A stretch of DNA of 64,000 nucleotides from Scytolyngbya sp. HA4215-MV1 (lineage in GTDB: Bacteria > Cyanobacteriota > Cyanobacteriia > Leptolyngbyales > Leptolyngbyaceae): assembly GCA_019359045.1 (NCBI GenBank), contig JAHHIA010000007.1, forward strand, positions 124,001 through 188,000, given 5' to 3'. Under the pieces are notes generated by a model. It was not told the DNA's origin and made no database searches. It saw only the letters and a program-made list of their open reading frames with translations. A program made the position numbers and the translations under genes. Of the stretch, positions 18,911 through 26,856 are shown one piece after another (position 1 is the stretch's first letter; each line of letters starts with the position of its first letter).

Positions 18911-19335
18911 TGAAGGTTTTGATCGATACCAACATTGTTTTAGACCTACTTCTGGAACGAGAACCCTTTGTCGAAGATGCGATCGCCCTCTTCGATCAGG
19001 TTGAGGCAGGGCAAGTGCGCGGATACATTGCAGCCACCACCATCACGAACATTTTCTACATCGTGAGAAAGGCGCAGGGTCGAGAAGCGGCGTTGCAATC
19101 AGTTTCGAGGATTGCGGCGGGTCTAGAAATCTGTGCAGTTGATCGCCCCACTATCGCCCAAGCCTTAGCCAGTAACCTCAAGGATTTTGAAGATGGGATT
19201 CAGTTTGCCTGTGCTGTGCTGAATCAACTGGATGCGATCGCCATTCGTGATACGTCAGATTTTACAGGGGTGAGTCTGCCTGTGTGGTCGATCGCAGAAC
19301 TACAGGCGCAATTGTCTCAGCAGAATGCAGAGTGA
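18910..19335 (+). CDS. vapC: PIN-domain ribonuclease toxin (VapC family)
   Basis: 141 residues, PIN fold. It opens MKVLIDTNIVLDLLL with the first metal-binding Asp6. Further acidic residues expected in the site are Glu16 region, Glu94/Asp95 in KDFEDGIQF, and Asp114/Asp117 in IRDTSDF. VapC toxins cut tRNA or rRNA and stop growth when freed from the antitoxin. It overlaps the DUF2281 gene by 1 nt and is followed 10 nt later by hsdS. All family acidic residues appear present, so it is likely functional. Confidence 0.85.
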   Translation: MKVLIDTNIVLDLLLEREPFVEDAIALFDQVEAGQVRGYIAATTITNIFYIVRKAQGREAALQSVSRIAAGLEICAVDRPTIAQALASNLKDFEDGIQFACAVLNQLDAIAIRDTSDFTGVSLPVWSIAELQAQLSQQNAE

Positions 19336-19345
19336 TGGGTGACGA

Positions 19346-20479
19346 ATGACCGAAGGAAACGGAGAAGTTAGGGAATTGCCGAAAGGGTGGTTGCTCACAA
19401 AGCTTGGACAAGTTTGCGAAGTAGTTAGAGGCGGCTCTCCAAGACCAATGGGAAATCCCAAGTATTTTTCAGGCAATATTCCTTTTATAAAAATTGCTGA
19501 CATCACAAAAATTAAAGGGAAAATCATTTTTGATGCTGAAACTAAAGTGAACGAAGAGGGTTCCAAGAAAAGCCGTTTGTTACCAAAAGGATCTTTAATA
19601 CTGTCTAATAGCGGTACAGTTTGTATACCAAAGTTTCTTGGTGCTGAAGCTTGTATACATGACGGTTTCGTATCTTTTTTAGGTTTATCAAACGAGATAA
19701 GCAAAGAATTCCTCTTCTACTATTTTCAATACCTGAGACCCTATGTAATCCAAAAACATAAGCAGGGGATTACTCAGGTAAATCTAAACATAGAGATTGT
19801 TAGTGATTTTGACTTGAAACTACCGCCGACCAATGAACAAAATCGAATTATTGAAAAAATAGAGGAGTTATTCTCCGATCTAGATCAAGGCATTGAAAGC
19901 CTGAAAACATCGCAGAAACAGCTAAAGGTTTATCGTCAGGCGGTGTTGAAGTGGGCATTTGAGGGGAAGCTGACCGAGGAATGGAGAAATCAGCACTCAT
20001 CAACCCTCAAAGCTGGGGAAGCGTTGTTGGCTGAAATCAAGGCAGAGCGAGAAAACCGCTATCAGCAACAGTTGGCGGAGTGGGAGACAGCGATTAAGGA
20101 ATGGGAAGCGATCGGGAAGGTAGGGAAGAAGCCTACAAAACCATCAAAGCCTAAAGAACTACAGCCACTCACTAAAACTGATATTTCCGAACTTTCGCCA
20201 TTTCCTAATGCTTGGTGTTTAGAAAAACTAGGAAATTTTTCAGAACTTGTTGGTGGAGTTACAAAAGGAAGAGACTTTAAGGGACAGACAACGATTTCTC
20301 TTCCTTATCTTAGAGTTGCAAACGTTCAAGATGGCTACTTAGATTTATCAGACATTAAGTACATTGATGTTTTACCGTCAGAATTAGATAAATATCGGCT
20401 ATTAGCTGGCGACATCCTATACACAGAAGGCGGAGACAAAGACAAGTTAGGTAGAGAGTTAAGCCCTGAGAGCCTTTGA
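19346..20479 (+). CDS. hsdS: Type I restriction enzyme, S (specificity) subunit, C-terminally truncated
   Basis: 377 residues. TRD1 (about 14-160) opens LPKGWLLTKLGQVCEVVRGGSP and ends LKLPPTNEQNRIIEKIEEL. The central conserved region (about 160-280) has coiled-coil helices and the VYRQAVLKWAFEGKLTEEW block. TRD2 begins at about 288 (FPNAWCLEKLGNFSELVGG) and reaches GDILYTEGGDKDKLGR, where other HsdS proteins continue through a conserved block and about 60-100 more residues; here it breaks into ELSPESL and stops. The second half of TRD2 and the C-terminal repeat are absent, and the uma2 frame follows at once. TRD segments look more AT-rich than the centre, as often seen when TRDs are exchanged. 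The protein might act as a one-TRD half-subunit or be inactive. Confidence 0.88.
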   Translation: MTEGNGEVRELPKGWLLTKLGQVCEVVRGGSPRPMGNPKYFSGNIPFIKIADITKIKGKIIFDAETKVNEEGSKKSRLLPKGSLILSNSGTVCIPKFLGAEACIHDGFVSFLGLSNEISKEFLFYYFQYLRPYVIQKHKQGITQVNLNIEIVSDFDLKLPPTNEQNRIIEKIEELFSDLDQGIESLKTSQKQLKVYRQAVLKWAFEGKLTEEWRNQHSSTLKAGEALLAEIKAERENRYQQQLAEWETAIKEWEAIGKVGKKPTKPSKPKELQPLTKTDISELSPFPNAWCLEKLGNFSELVGGVTKGRDFKGQTTISLPYLRVANVQDGYLDLSDIKYIDVLPSELDKYRLLAGDILYTEGGDKDKLGRELSPESL

Positions 20480-20544
20480 CCCTGCCTGAATTGAAATCGT
20501 CTACGATAAAAACACCACAAAGTCCCATTGCCTTTACTTGTCCT

Positions 20545-21228
20545 ATGGTCAAGTCTGATGTTTACCGCAACCTGCCCACCAGCGACGAGCTACCCGACTC
20601 TGACGATCTACCTGTGGATAACGAAGACCAGAACTTGATTCCCAACGTCCTGCTATTCCTGCTCAAAGTGCTGTGGGCACAGCGTACAGACTGGTATTTT
20701 GGAGCAGACATGGGCATCTACCACACCACCGGAGCGCATCCGCGAGTGCCTGTGGTTCCCGATGGTTTCTTAAGTTTGGGCGTAGAACGGCGCAAGGGTG
20801 GCAAATCTCGGAGAAGCTACATCACCTGGGAAGAAAACGGCGTTGTGCCCATTCTGACCCTTGAAATTGTCTCCTGGTCGCCCGGTGGAGAATATGACGA
20901 AAAATTAGAGATTTATCGCAAGCTGGGCGTTTTATACTACGTCATTTACAATCCTGAGTTTTGGCAACGCGATCGTCATCAGCCGTTTGAAGTCTACAAA
21001 CTCATCGACGGACACTATCAACTACAGATTGGCGAACCCTTTTGGATGCCAGAAATTGGCTTAGGCATCGGACGCTTTCAGTCTGCCACAGACGGTACAC
21101 CCCAAGAACTGCTGTGCTGGTTTGATGCTCAAGGAACCCGCTACCCAACTCCAGAAGAACAAGCAGAACGGGCAGAACGGTTAGCAGCAAGATTGAGAGC
21201 ATTAGGGGAAGACCCCGATCAAATTTAA
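20545..21228 (+). CDS. Uma2 family (DUF820) PD-(D/E)xK endonuclease-like protein
   Basis: 227 residues from the ATG at 20545 (the open frame reaches back to TTG 20476, inside the hsdS end). The Uma2 fold is recognised from VPVVPDGFLSLGVERR (catalytic Asp in PD), PILTLEIVSWSPGGEYDEKL (Glu of the ExV/ExK block), then EIYRKLGVLYYVIYNPE. The C-terminus is acidic and helical (EEQAERAERLAARLRALG), typical of this family. Uma2 proteins are hugely expanded in cyanobacteria; their structure is that of restriction nucleases, but no biochemical role is well settled. It replaces the expected hsdS end and lies 7 nt ahead of hsdM. Confidence 0.85.
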   Translation: MVKSDVYRNLPTSDELPDSDDLPVDNEDQNLIPNVLLFLLKVLWAQRTDWYFGADMGIYHTTGAHPRVPVVPDGFLSLGVERRKGGKSRRSYITWEENGVVPILTLEIVSWSPGGEYDEKLEIYRKLGVLYYVIYNPEFWQRDRHQPFEVYKLIDGHYQLQIGEPFWMPEIGLGIGRFQSATDGTPQELLCWFDAQGTRYPTPEEQAERAERLAARLRALGEDPDQI

Positions 21229-21235
21229 ATAACCC

Positions 21236-22717
21236 ATGACAACACAGGCGATCGTCTCTAAAGTTTGGAGCTTCTGTAACACCCTCCGCGATGACGGCGT
21301 GGGCTATGGCGACTACCTGGAGCAGTTGACCTACCTGCTCTTTCTCAAAATGGCAGATGAATACAGCCGCCCGCCCTACAAGCGCAACTCCGGCATTCCC
21401 ACCGAATATAACTGGAGCAGCCTCACCACCAAACGCGGTGCAGAACTCGAACTCCACTACCTCAAAGTGCTCCAGAAACTTGGTACAGAAAAAGGCATCC
21501 TGGGGCAGATCTTCACCAAAGCTCAAAACAAGATTCAAGACCCCGCCAAGCTGTTCAAGATCATCGACATGATCGATAAAGAAAGCTGGGTGCGAATGGG
21601 AGCCGACGTTAAAGGCGAAATCTACGAAGGGCTGTTAGAGAAAAACGCTGAAGACACCAAAAGCGGAGCAGGGCAATATTTCACCCCACGCGCCCTGATT
21701 TGGGCAATGGTGGAATGCATCCGCCCTGAACCGATGAAGGCGATCGCCGACCCTGCCTGTGGTACGGGCGGCTTTTTCCTGGCAGCTTACGACTTCCTCG
21801 TCAAAAACTACCAGCTCGATAAAGAGCAATCCCAATTCCTCAAAGACAAAACCTTCCGGGGCAACGAGATCGTGCAAAGCACCCGTCGCCTCGCCCTGAT
21901 GAATATGTTTCTGCACAACATCGGCGACATCACTGGAGAATCCATGATCTCGTCTCAGGATGCGCTGATCGCCTCCAGTCCCGAAAACTTTGATTACGTG
22001 CTGGCAAATCCGCCTTTTGGCAAAAAGAGCAGCATGACCTTCACCAACGACGAAGGCGAACAAGAGGAAGAAGACCTCACCTACAATCGCCAGGACTTCG
22101 ACGCCACTACCTCCAATAAGCAACTCAACTTCGTCCAGCACATTCGCACCATGCTGAAGACGACCGGGAAAGCAGCTGTCGTTCTCCCCGATAACGTGTT
22201 GTTTGAAGGCGGAGCCGGAGAGAAGGTCCGCAAAAAGCTACTGGAAAAGACAAACCTGCATACCATCCTACGCTTACCCACCGGAGTTTTTTACAAGCAG
22301 GGTGTCAAAGCCAACGTCCTCTTCTTCGACAACAAACCTGCCGCCAAAGAACCTTGGACGAAGGAGGTTTGGTACTACGATTTCCGCACCAATATCCACT
22401 TCACGCTGAAAAAGAATCCCATGCGGAAGGACGACTTGCAGGACTTCATCACCTGCTATAACCCGCAAAACCCCTTTAAGCGTGAGGAAACCTGGTCAGA
22501 TACCAATCCCGAAGGGCGCTGGCGCAAGTTCACCTATGAGGAACTGATCGCCCGAGATAAAACCAGCCTGGATATCTTCTGGCTCAAAGACAATAGCTTG
22601 ACCGATCTCGACAACTTGCCCGATCCAGACGTCTTAGCCACCGAAATTGTGGAGAATCTGGCGGCTGGGTTAGAAAACTTCAAGGCGATCGCCGCAACCC
22701 TCAATCACAACCTATGA
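21236..22717 (+). CDS. hsdM: Type I restriction-modification N6-adenine methylase, M subunit
   Basis: 493 residues. The helical N-terminal HsdM_N domain (about 8-140, WSFCNTLRDDGVGYGDYLEQ) precedes the N6-adenine methyltransferase core. SAM-binding motif I is ADPACGTGGFFLAAYD (Asp172...) and catalytic motif IV is NPPF (258-261). It methylates the HsdS-defined site, protecting host DNA, and is needed for HsdR docking. It is full length and appears intact even though hsdS is broken, so it could still pair with an HsdS encoded elsewhere. Confidence 0.95.
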   Translation: MTTQAIVSKVWSFCNTLRDDGVGYGDYLEQLTYLLFLKMADEYSRPPYKRNSGIPTEYNWSSLTTKRGAELELHYLKVLQKLGTEKGILGQIFTKAQNKIQDPAKLFKIIDMIDKESWVRMGADVKGEIYEGLLEKNAEDTKSGAGQYFTPRALIWAMVECIRPEPMKAIADPACGTGGFFLAAYDFLVKNYQLDKEQSQFLKDKTFRGNEIVQSTRRLALMNMFLHNIGDITGESMISSQDALIASSPENFDYVLANPPFGKKSSMTFTNDEGEQEEEDLTYNRQDFDATTSNKQLNFVQHIRTMLKTTGKAAVVLPDNVLFEGGAGEKVRKKLLEKTNLHTILRLPTGVFYKQGVKANVLFFDNKPAAKEPWTKEVWYYDFRTNIHFTLKKNPMRKDDLQDFITCYNPQNPFKREETWSDTNPEGRWRKFTYEELIARDKTSLDIFWLKDNSLTDLDNLPDPDVLATEIVENLAAGLENFKAIAATLNHNL

Positions 22718-22945
22718 CCAGCGATTGAACCCATAAGGTCGAATTGACGACTCGTTTCAGGGGAAAAGCCCCTTCACTTTGTCACTCGCCCCTCAACCGA
22801 TTCCACAATCTGCTGATGGCGATCCTGCTTCGTTCCCTAGATATCCTTTGCCTTCAGGTCGTGGGTAGCAGCCGTCTCTGCCATGCCAGGATTTTTGCCC
22901 AAATACCGCGCCCTTAGAAAATTCCATCTGTTTTTATTTTCATTC

Positions 22946-24556
22946 CTAACCGACCTGATTCCAGCCCATCGGTGGCTTGCAGGCATAATCGGGCGACCAT
23001 CGATCGGACACCGTTTGTGTCTCTGCATCCAGTGCCTTCACCACTCGGTTATAAATTTCTTCTGCCTGCTGGGGCGAGTTGCCAATGCTGGTCAATCCCA
23101 ACTTGCCAAATTCTGACAGGCAACCCATTAAGTGAAAAACGGTGCCCGTTTCGGTGCTAGTGTCAAAGTGCAGTTGATGATGGGCGATGATGTCCATCAG
23201 GTCATTGGGCAACAAGCCCTGGTAATGAGATTTTTGTAAATTATCCGTTGCTTTGTAGTATTTTTCGCGTCCGTGCTGGCTGTAGAACATCCCGCTGGAA
23301 AGGTCATAGCGACCATTAGTCAGAAATTTGAGTGTCATAAATGGGTGGGTAGTGCCGCCTTTGCGCAAGTTAATTTCGATCGCCTGCAAGTCCCAGATTG
23401 CATCCAGTGTATTGGGGCGTTTCACTGCAATAAAATCCACACCAAACCGCTCGATCGCACCTTTTGCTGCCAGGTTGCGTCCAATCTGTTCGCCCAGAGT
23501 TTGCAATTGAAGTCGATACGCCTCATCTGCCGGAAAGCGACAGCCCAGATAAATTTGTCCATTGGGACCGCCCAAAATCTGGTCATGAGTCGAGAGAATT
23601 TCAACTTCTCCCGTGGGCGTAATGCGTCCCTGCACACTGGGTGATCGCTTCTCTTCCCCTTCCAAAAACGCCTCTACAATCGCTCCCAGTTCTGGAATAC
23701 GGCTGCTGTAGTTCTCCCAAGTTTCGTTTTTGGCTTCAAATTTGAGCGTATGAAAGCGATCGCAGAGTTCCTTAACTCGCATCGTATGGGAAGCCATGCT
23801 GGGAGAAATTTCTATCAGCGGACGTAAATCTAGCAGGGCATTGCCTTCCCCTGAAAAGCCCTCATTCAGCTTAATCACCATACGTTGCAAAGTAGGTTGT
23901 CGCTCCCAGAGGTCGGCGGCAGCTTCTGCCAGTTCTCCCCCGCTAAACACCGAGCCACTGCCATCCGGATGCGGGATCCCGGCTTCATGAAAAATCTGGC
24001 GACTACCGTTTTTGGTGCCCCATTCCAACAAATCTGGATCAAGGGCATAGAGCGGAATACCTATCTGCACCGATAGATCCCGCTCCAAAGGGGTGGAGTT
24101 ATAGCAAATCATGTAAGACTGCTCGGGGCGGATTGCGTTGCGGAGCCGATCGAGCAGGCGAGGACGCTCCAAAATTTTTTGGCTGAGGGGTTTTAGAGAA
24201 GCGTCGTAAGTTGCCAGCAGCAACAGGCGATCGCGGGCATGAGAAAAGGGAATCCCCGGCAACAGTTGCAAATAGTAATCAATCACTGTCGGGTGCAACG
24301 GTTCTGAGGTGACGTAAACCAATCGGGTGCGGGGATTGCGCAAGCGAATCAACGAAAACAGCAGACGTTCTTCATAATGGAGAAAGCCTTTGATTTTGCA
24401 CAGTTCTCGCTGATCCATACTGAGCGAGGGAATGACAACAATATCGGCATCACTATTGTCGGGGAGTTCTACCGTCTGCCAACGATCGCGCAAACTCTCC
24501 TGAAGCTGTCGAAATCGCTCTACCCGCTCAGTGGTGCAATCCCGCAAAGTTTGCAT
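22946..24556 (-). CDS. PGM1-like ATP-grasp peptide/carboxylate-amine ligase
   Basis: 536 residues from the ATG (a TTG three codons earlier would also be open). The central part holds ATP-grasp features: VIKLNEGFSGEGNALL (about 218-233), VEAFLEGEEKRSPSVQGRI, and AIEINLRKGGTTHPFMTLKFL (metal-binding Glu/Asn in a late strand). The last 100 residues, rich in His/Tyr (KYYKATDNLQ, LMDIIAHHQLHFD), match the C-terminal domain known from PGM1, the pheganomycin peptide ligase of Streptomyces. ATP-grasp ligases form an acyl-phosphate then an amide. Its substrate here is unknown. A short divergent frame begins 15 nt away. It is not in an operon with other biosynthetic genes. Confidence 0.75.
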   Translation of the reverse strand: MQTLRDCTTERVERFRQLQESLRDRWQTVELPDNSDADIVVIPSLSMDQRELCKIKGFLHYEERLLFSLIRLRNPRTRLVYVTSEPLHPTVIDYYLQLLPGIPFSHARDRLLLLATYDASLKPLSQKILERPRLLDRLRNAIRPEQSYMICYNSTPLERDLSVQIGIPLYALDPDLLEWGTKNGSRQIFHEAGIPHPDGSGSVFSGGELAEAAADLWERQPTLQRMVIKLNEGFSGEGNALLDLRPLIEISPSMASHTMRVKELCDRFHTLKFEAKNETWENYSSRIPELGAIVEAFLEGEEKRSPSVQGRITPTGEVEILSTHDQILGGPNGQIYLGCRFPADEAYRLQLQTLGEQIGRNLAAKGAIERFGVDFIAVKRPNTLDAIWDLQAIEINLRKGGTTHPFMTLKFLTNGRYDLSSGMFYSQHGREKYYKATDNLQKSHYQGLLPNDLMDIIAHHQLHFDTSTETGTVFHLMGCLSEFGKLGLTSIGNSPQQAEEIYNRVVKALDAETQTVSDRWSPDYACKPPMGWNQVG

Positions 24557-24571
24557 TGTCGCCAACCTACC

Positions 24572-24751
24572 ATGATTTGGAATACAGCGATTTTACCTGC
24601 CCTATCGCTAAAACCACTCTATCCTTTGGAAAGTCTAAAGTCCCAGGGTGTCCAGGAAATCAGCTTGCGGAGCGGGAAGGGACAATACCTGATTCTCAAT
24701 CCTGAGGATTTTCTCACCTCTGGCAAACGCTCTCAGCAACAGGTTATTTGA
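24572..24751 (+). CDS. Possible small protein divergent from the ligase gene (59 aa)
   Basis: ATG frame of 59 codons. The product begins MIWNTAILPALSLKPLYPLE and ends LTSGKRSQQQVI. There is no membrane helix, cysteine or known motif. It starts 15 nt from the ligase start on the opposite strand, so the two could share a promoter region. Support is weak: no clear ribosome binding site. It could be a small regulatory or substrate peptide, or a chance frame. Confidence 0.3.
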   Translation: MIWNTAILPALSLKPLYPLESLKSQGVQEISLRSGKGQYLILNPEDFLTSGKRSQQQVI

Positions 24752-24841
24752 TGAGATAAAAAAACAACATTCTCCGGATGAAAGGCACAATAGTTGAGCA
24801 ATGACTTTCACTGCGATTCCATTGGAGCCAAACCTGAGTCT

Positions 24842-25945
24842 ATGTCCATCAAAAAAATTCTTTCTTTTGGGCTGTTGATTTTTATTCCCATTTCGTTAGC
24901 AGCAGAATATTTGCACTGGGGATCGCCGATCGTCTTCATTACCTCTGCCCTGGCGATTTTGCCGCTAGCCGTGTGGCTGAGCACCGCCACTGAGGAGATC
25001 GCGGTGGTATCGGGTCCTTCGATCGGCGGCTTGCTGAATGCGTTGTTTGGTAATGCAACTGAGTTAATCATTGCGCTGGTTGCGCTCAAAGCAGGGTTGG
25101 TCGATATTGTCAAAGCCAGCATTACCGGCACCATTATCAGTAACCTGTTGCTAGTGATGGGGCTATCGATGTTGCTGGGCGGGCTGCGCTACAAAGAGCA
25201 AAGTTTTCAACCTGTGGTTGCCCGGGTGAACGGCTCCACCATGACCCTTGCAGTCATTGCCGTGGTTTTGCCCGCCATGGTGGTCTACACCAGCAGTGGC
25301 GTGTCTAGTGGCGTAGAATCGACCGCAATCAGCCAACTGTCGGTAGTGGTGGCAGGCGTGCTGATTGTGGTGTATGGGTTGACGCTGCTGTTTTCCCTGA
25401 AGACCCACAGCTATCTATACGATGTCAGCGTGGTGGAACTGGAAGAAGGGGAAACTCATGCAGCAGACGAAGCCGCTCACAAACCCAATCTCTGGCTCTG
25501 GTTAGGGGTTTTACTCGCTGCGACGATCGGGGTTGCGATCGAGTCCGAAATTTTTGTCGGTGTGGTGGAGGAAGTGACCGAAGGCATTGGACTCACCCCC
25601 CTCTTCACCGGGGTGATTTTGTTGCCCTTAGTCGGCGGCGCGGCAGAATATGTGACTGCGGTGGGCGTCGCCATCAAAAATAATATGGATTTGTCTGTGT
25701 CAGTGGCGATGGGGTCGAGCTTGCTGGTGGCGCTGTTGGTCGCGCCGATTTTGGTCTTAGTGGGTCAGGCGATCGGTCAACCGATGGATCTCAACTTCAA
25801 CCCTTTTGAGGTGGTTGCCATCATTATTGCGGTGACGATCGCCAACCTGATTAGCCTGGATGGGCGATCGAACTGGTTGGAGGGTACGCTCCTATTAGCA
25901 ACCTACACCGTCCTGGGCGCAGCGTTTTACTTTCATCCGGCTTAG
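24842..25945 (+). CDS. Calcium/proton exchanger (CaCA/CAX family)
   Basis: 367 residues from ATG 24842 (an upstream TTG at 24794 adds 16). About eleven hydrophobic helices form two inverted halves. The CaCA signature is seen twice: GGLLNALFGNATELIIALVA in the first half and GGAAEYVTAVGVAIKNNMDL in the second; each carries the acidic residue (Glu in NATE and AAEY) that binds Ca2+. An acidic loop (VVELEEGETHAADEA) separates the halves, as in CAX exchangers. It moves Ca2+ out of the cytoplasm against H+ influx; family members contribute to salt and Ca2+ tolerance. Confidence 0.93.
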   Translation: MSIKKILSFGLLIFIPISLAAEYLHWGSPIVFITSALAILPLAVWLSTATEEIAVVSGPSIGGLLNALFGNATELIIALVALKAGLVDIVKASITGTIISNLLLVMGLSMLLGGLRYKEQSFQPVVARVNGSTMTLAVIAVVLPAMVVYTSSGVSSGVESTAISQLSVVVAGVLIVVYGLTLLFSLKTHSYLYDVSVVELEEGETHAADEAAHKPNLWLWLGVLLAATIGVAIESEIFVGVVEEVTEGIGLTPLFTGVILLPLVGGAAEYVTAVGVAIKNNMDLSVSVAMGSSLLVALLVAPILVLVGQAIGQPMDLNFNPFEVVAIIIAVTIANLISLDGRSNWLEGTLLLATYTVLGAAFYFHPA

Positions 25946-26032
25946 CAGGAAATTCTCATCTTCCACGAGAAGGATCGGGATTTACGGTAATGTGCGGTAG
26001 GATCAAGGACACACTTTTTTGAGTTCCTCGCG

Positions 26033-26245
26033 ATGTCTTTTCTCATATTGATGGGATTTGTGATGGCGGTGATCGGGGTGGTCTCTCTTTCCTTGGTTGG
26101 CTTATTTGTCTCACCCTGGCAAGTGTTGCTCTTGTTTCTTGTCGTGGTCTGGGGGGGCACTCAATGGCTGTTGCTACAAACTCAGCAGTCGATGACGTCT
26201 CAATCGAGAGCAGCCACTTCCCCCTCTAACCCTACAGACGATTGA
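26033..26245 (+). CDS. Small two-helix membrane protein (70 aa)
   Basis: Two hydrophobic helices (about 2-22 and 28-50), then a hydrophilic Ser/Thr-rich tail. Composition is strongly that of a membrane protein and the ATG is well placed, but I do not recognise the family. It sits between the CAX gene and a secreted protein gene. Confidence 0.55.
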   Translation: MSFLILMGFVMAVIGVVSLSLVGLFVSPWQVLLLFLVVVWGGTQWLLLQTQQSMTSQSRAATSPSNPTDD

Positions 26246-26421
26246 CGGGTGGTCGAACCTGTTGCTCAATCAGGCGCATCGTCGTTTTACTGGAGAGCTG
26301 GTTATTCACCTTCTGCCCCTATAACACCTGCACGCAGGGATGCTAGTGTTACTAATGTCACGGGCAAATACCGAGGAGCAATCTGGCGTTCTTGGAAATA
26401 GCTCCAGTTCCTTAAATTCTC

Positions 26422-26832
26422 ATGGTTTACAAATCTTTCTGGGCGATCGCGCTTTGCTTTTTGCCGCTCCCTGCCCTGGCAGCCACGTTACCCACTCCAA
26501 GACAAAATGGGGACTATTCTGCCCGCACAGGCCATAAGTACTGGGTGGTCGTTGATCCTGATCCCAAAGGAGTCAATTGTCGTTGGTCTACTGCCATGCC
26601 TGCTGCCTGGTACGATCCAGGTGCCAAACTCCCCCCGTTTCAGTTCGACCAGTGGGCAGTGGTCAAGCAGTTTAAGAAAAACACGATGTTAACCGCTAAC
26701 CTTGCTCCGGCGGGATTTGCCATGCTATCTGATACGCAAGGGAGAGCCTGGCTCAAGGTCAGCATTGGCGTGAACGATCGCATCTGTATGGTGCGTGCCA
26801 ATGCCAAATTGATTAAGCCAATTCAACGGTAA
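26422..26832 (+). CDS. Secreted hypothetical protein (136 aa)
   Basis: A signal peptide (MVYKSFWAIALCFLPLPALAA) is cut after about residue 21. The mature 115 residues contain KYWVVVDPDPKGVNCRWS, ending with two cysteines (Cys in NCRWS and in RICMVRANAK) that may pair. The pattern of short beta strands (AVVKQFKKNTMLTANL, RAWLKVSIG) resembles a small SH3-like domain, which is inference. Its stop lies 24 nt upstream of the CPBP protease gene, so co-transcription is likely. Confidence 0.65.
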   Translation: MVYKSFWAIALCFLPLPALAATLPTPRQNGDYSARTGHKYWVVVDPDPKGVNCRWSTAMPAAWYDPGAKLPPFQFDQWAVVKQFKKNTMLTANLAPAGFAMLSDTQGRAWLKVSIGVNDRICMVRANAKLIKPIQR

Positions 26833-26856
26833 TGCGCGATCTCCGCCCCAACCCCA

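Noticed and set aside
20482-20510. Promoter for uma2 inside the broken hsdS end
   Set aside because: TTGACC and TACGAT words are 20 nt apart, too far for a normal sigma-70-type promoter; not supported.
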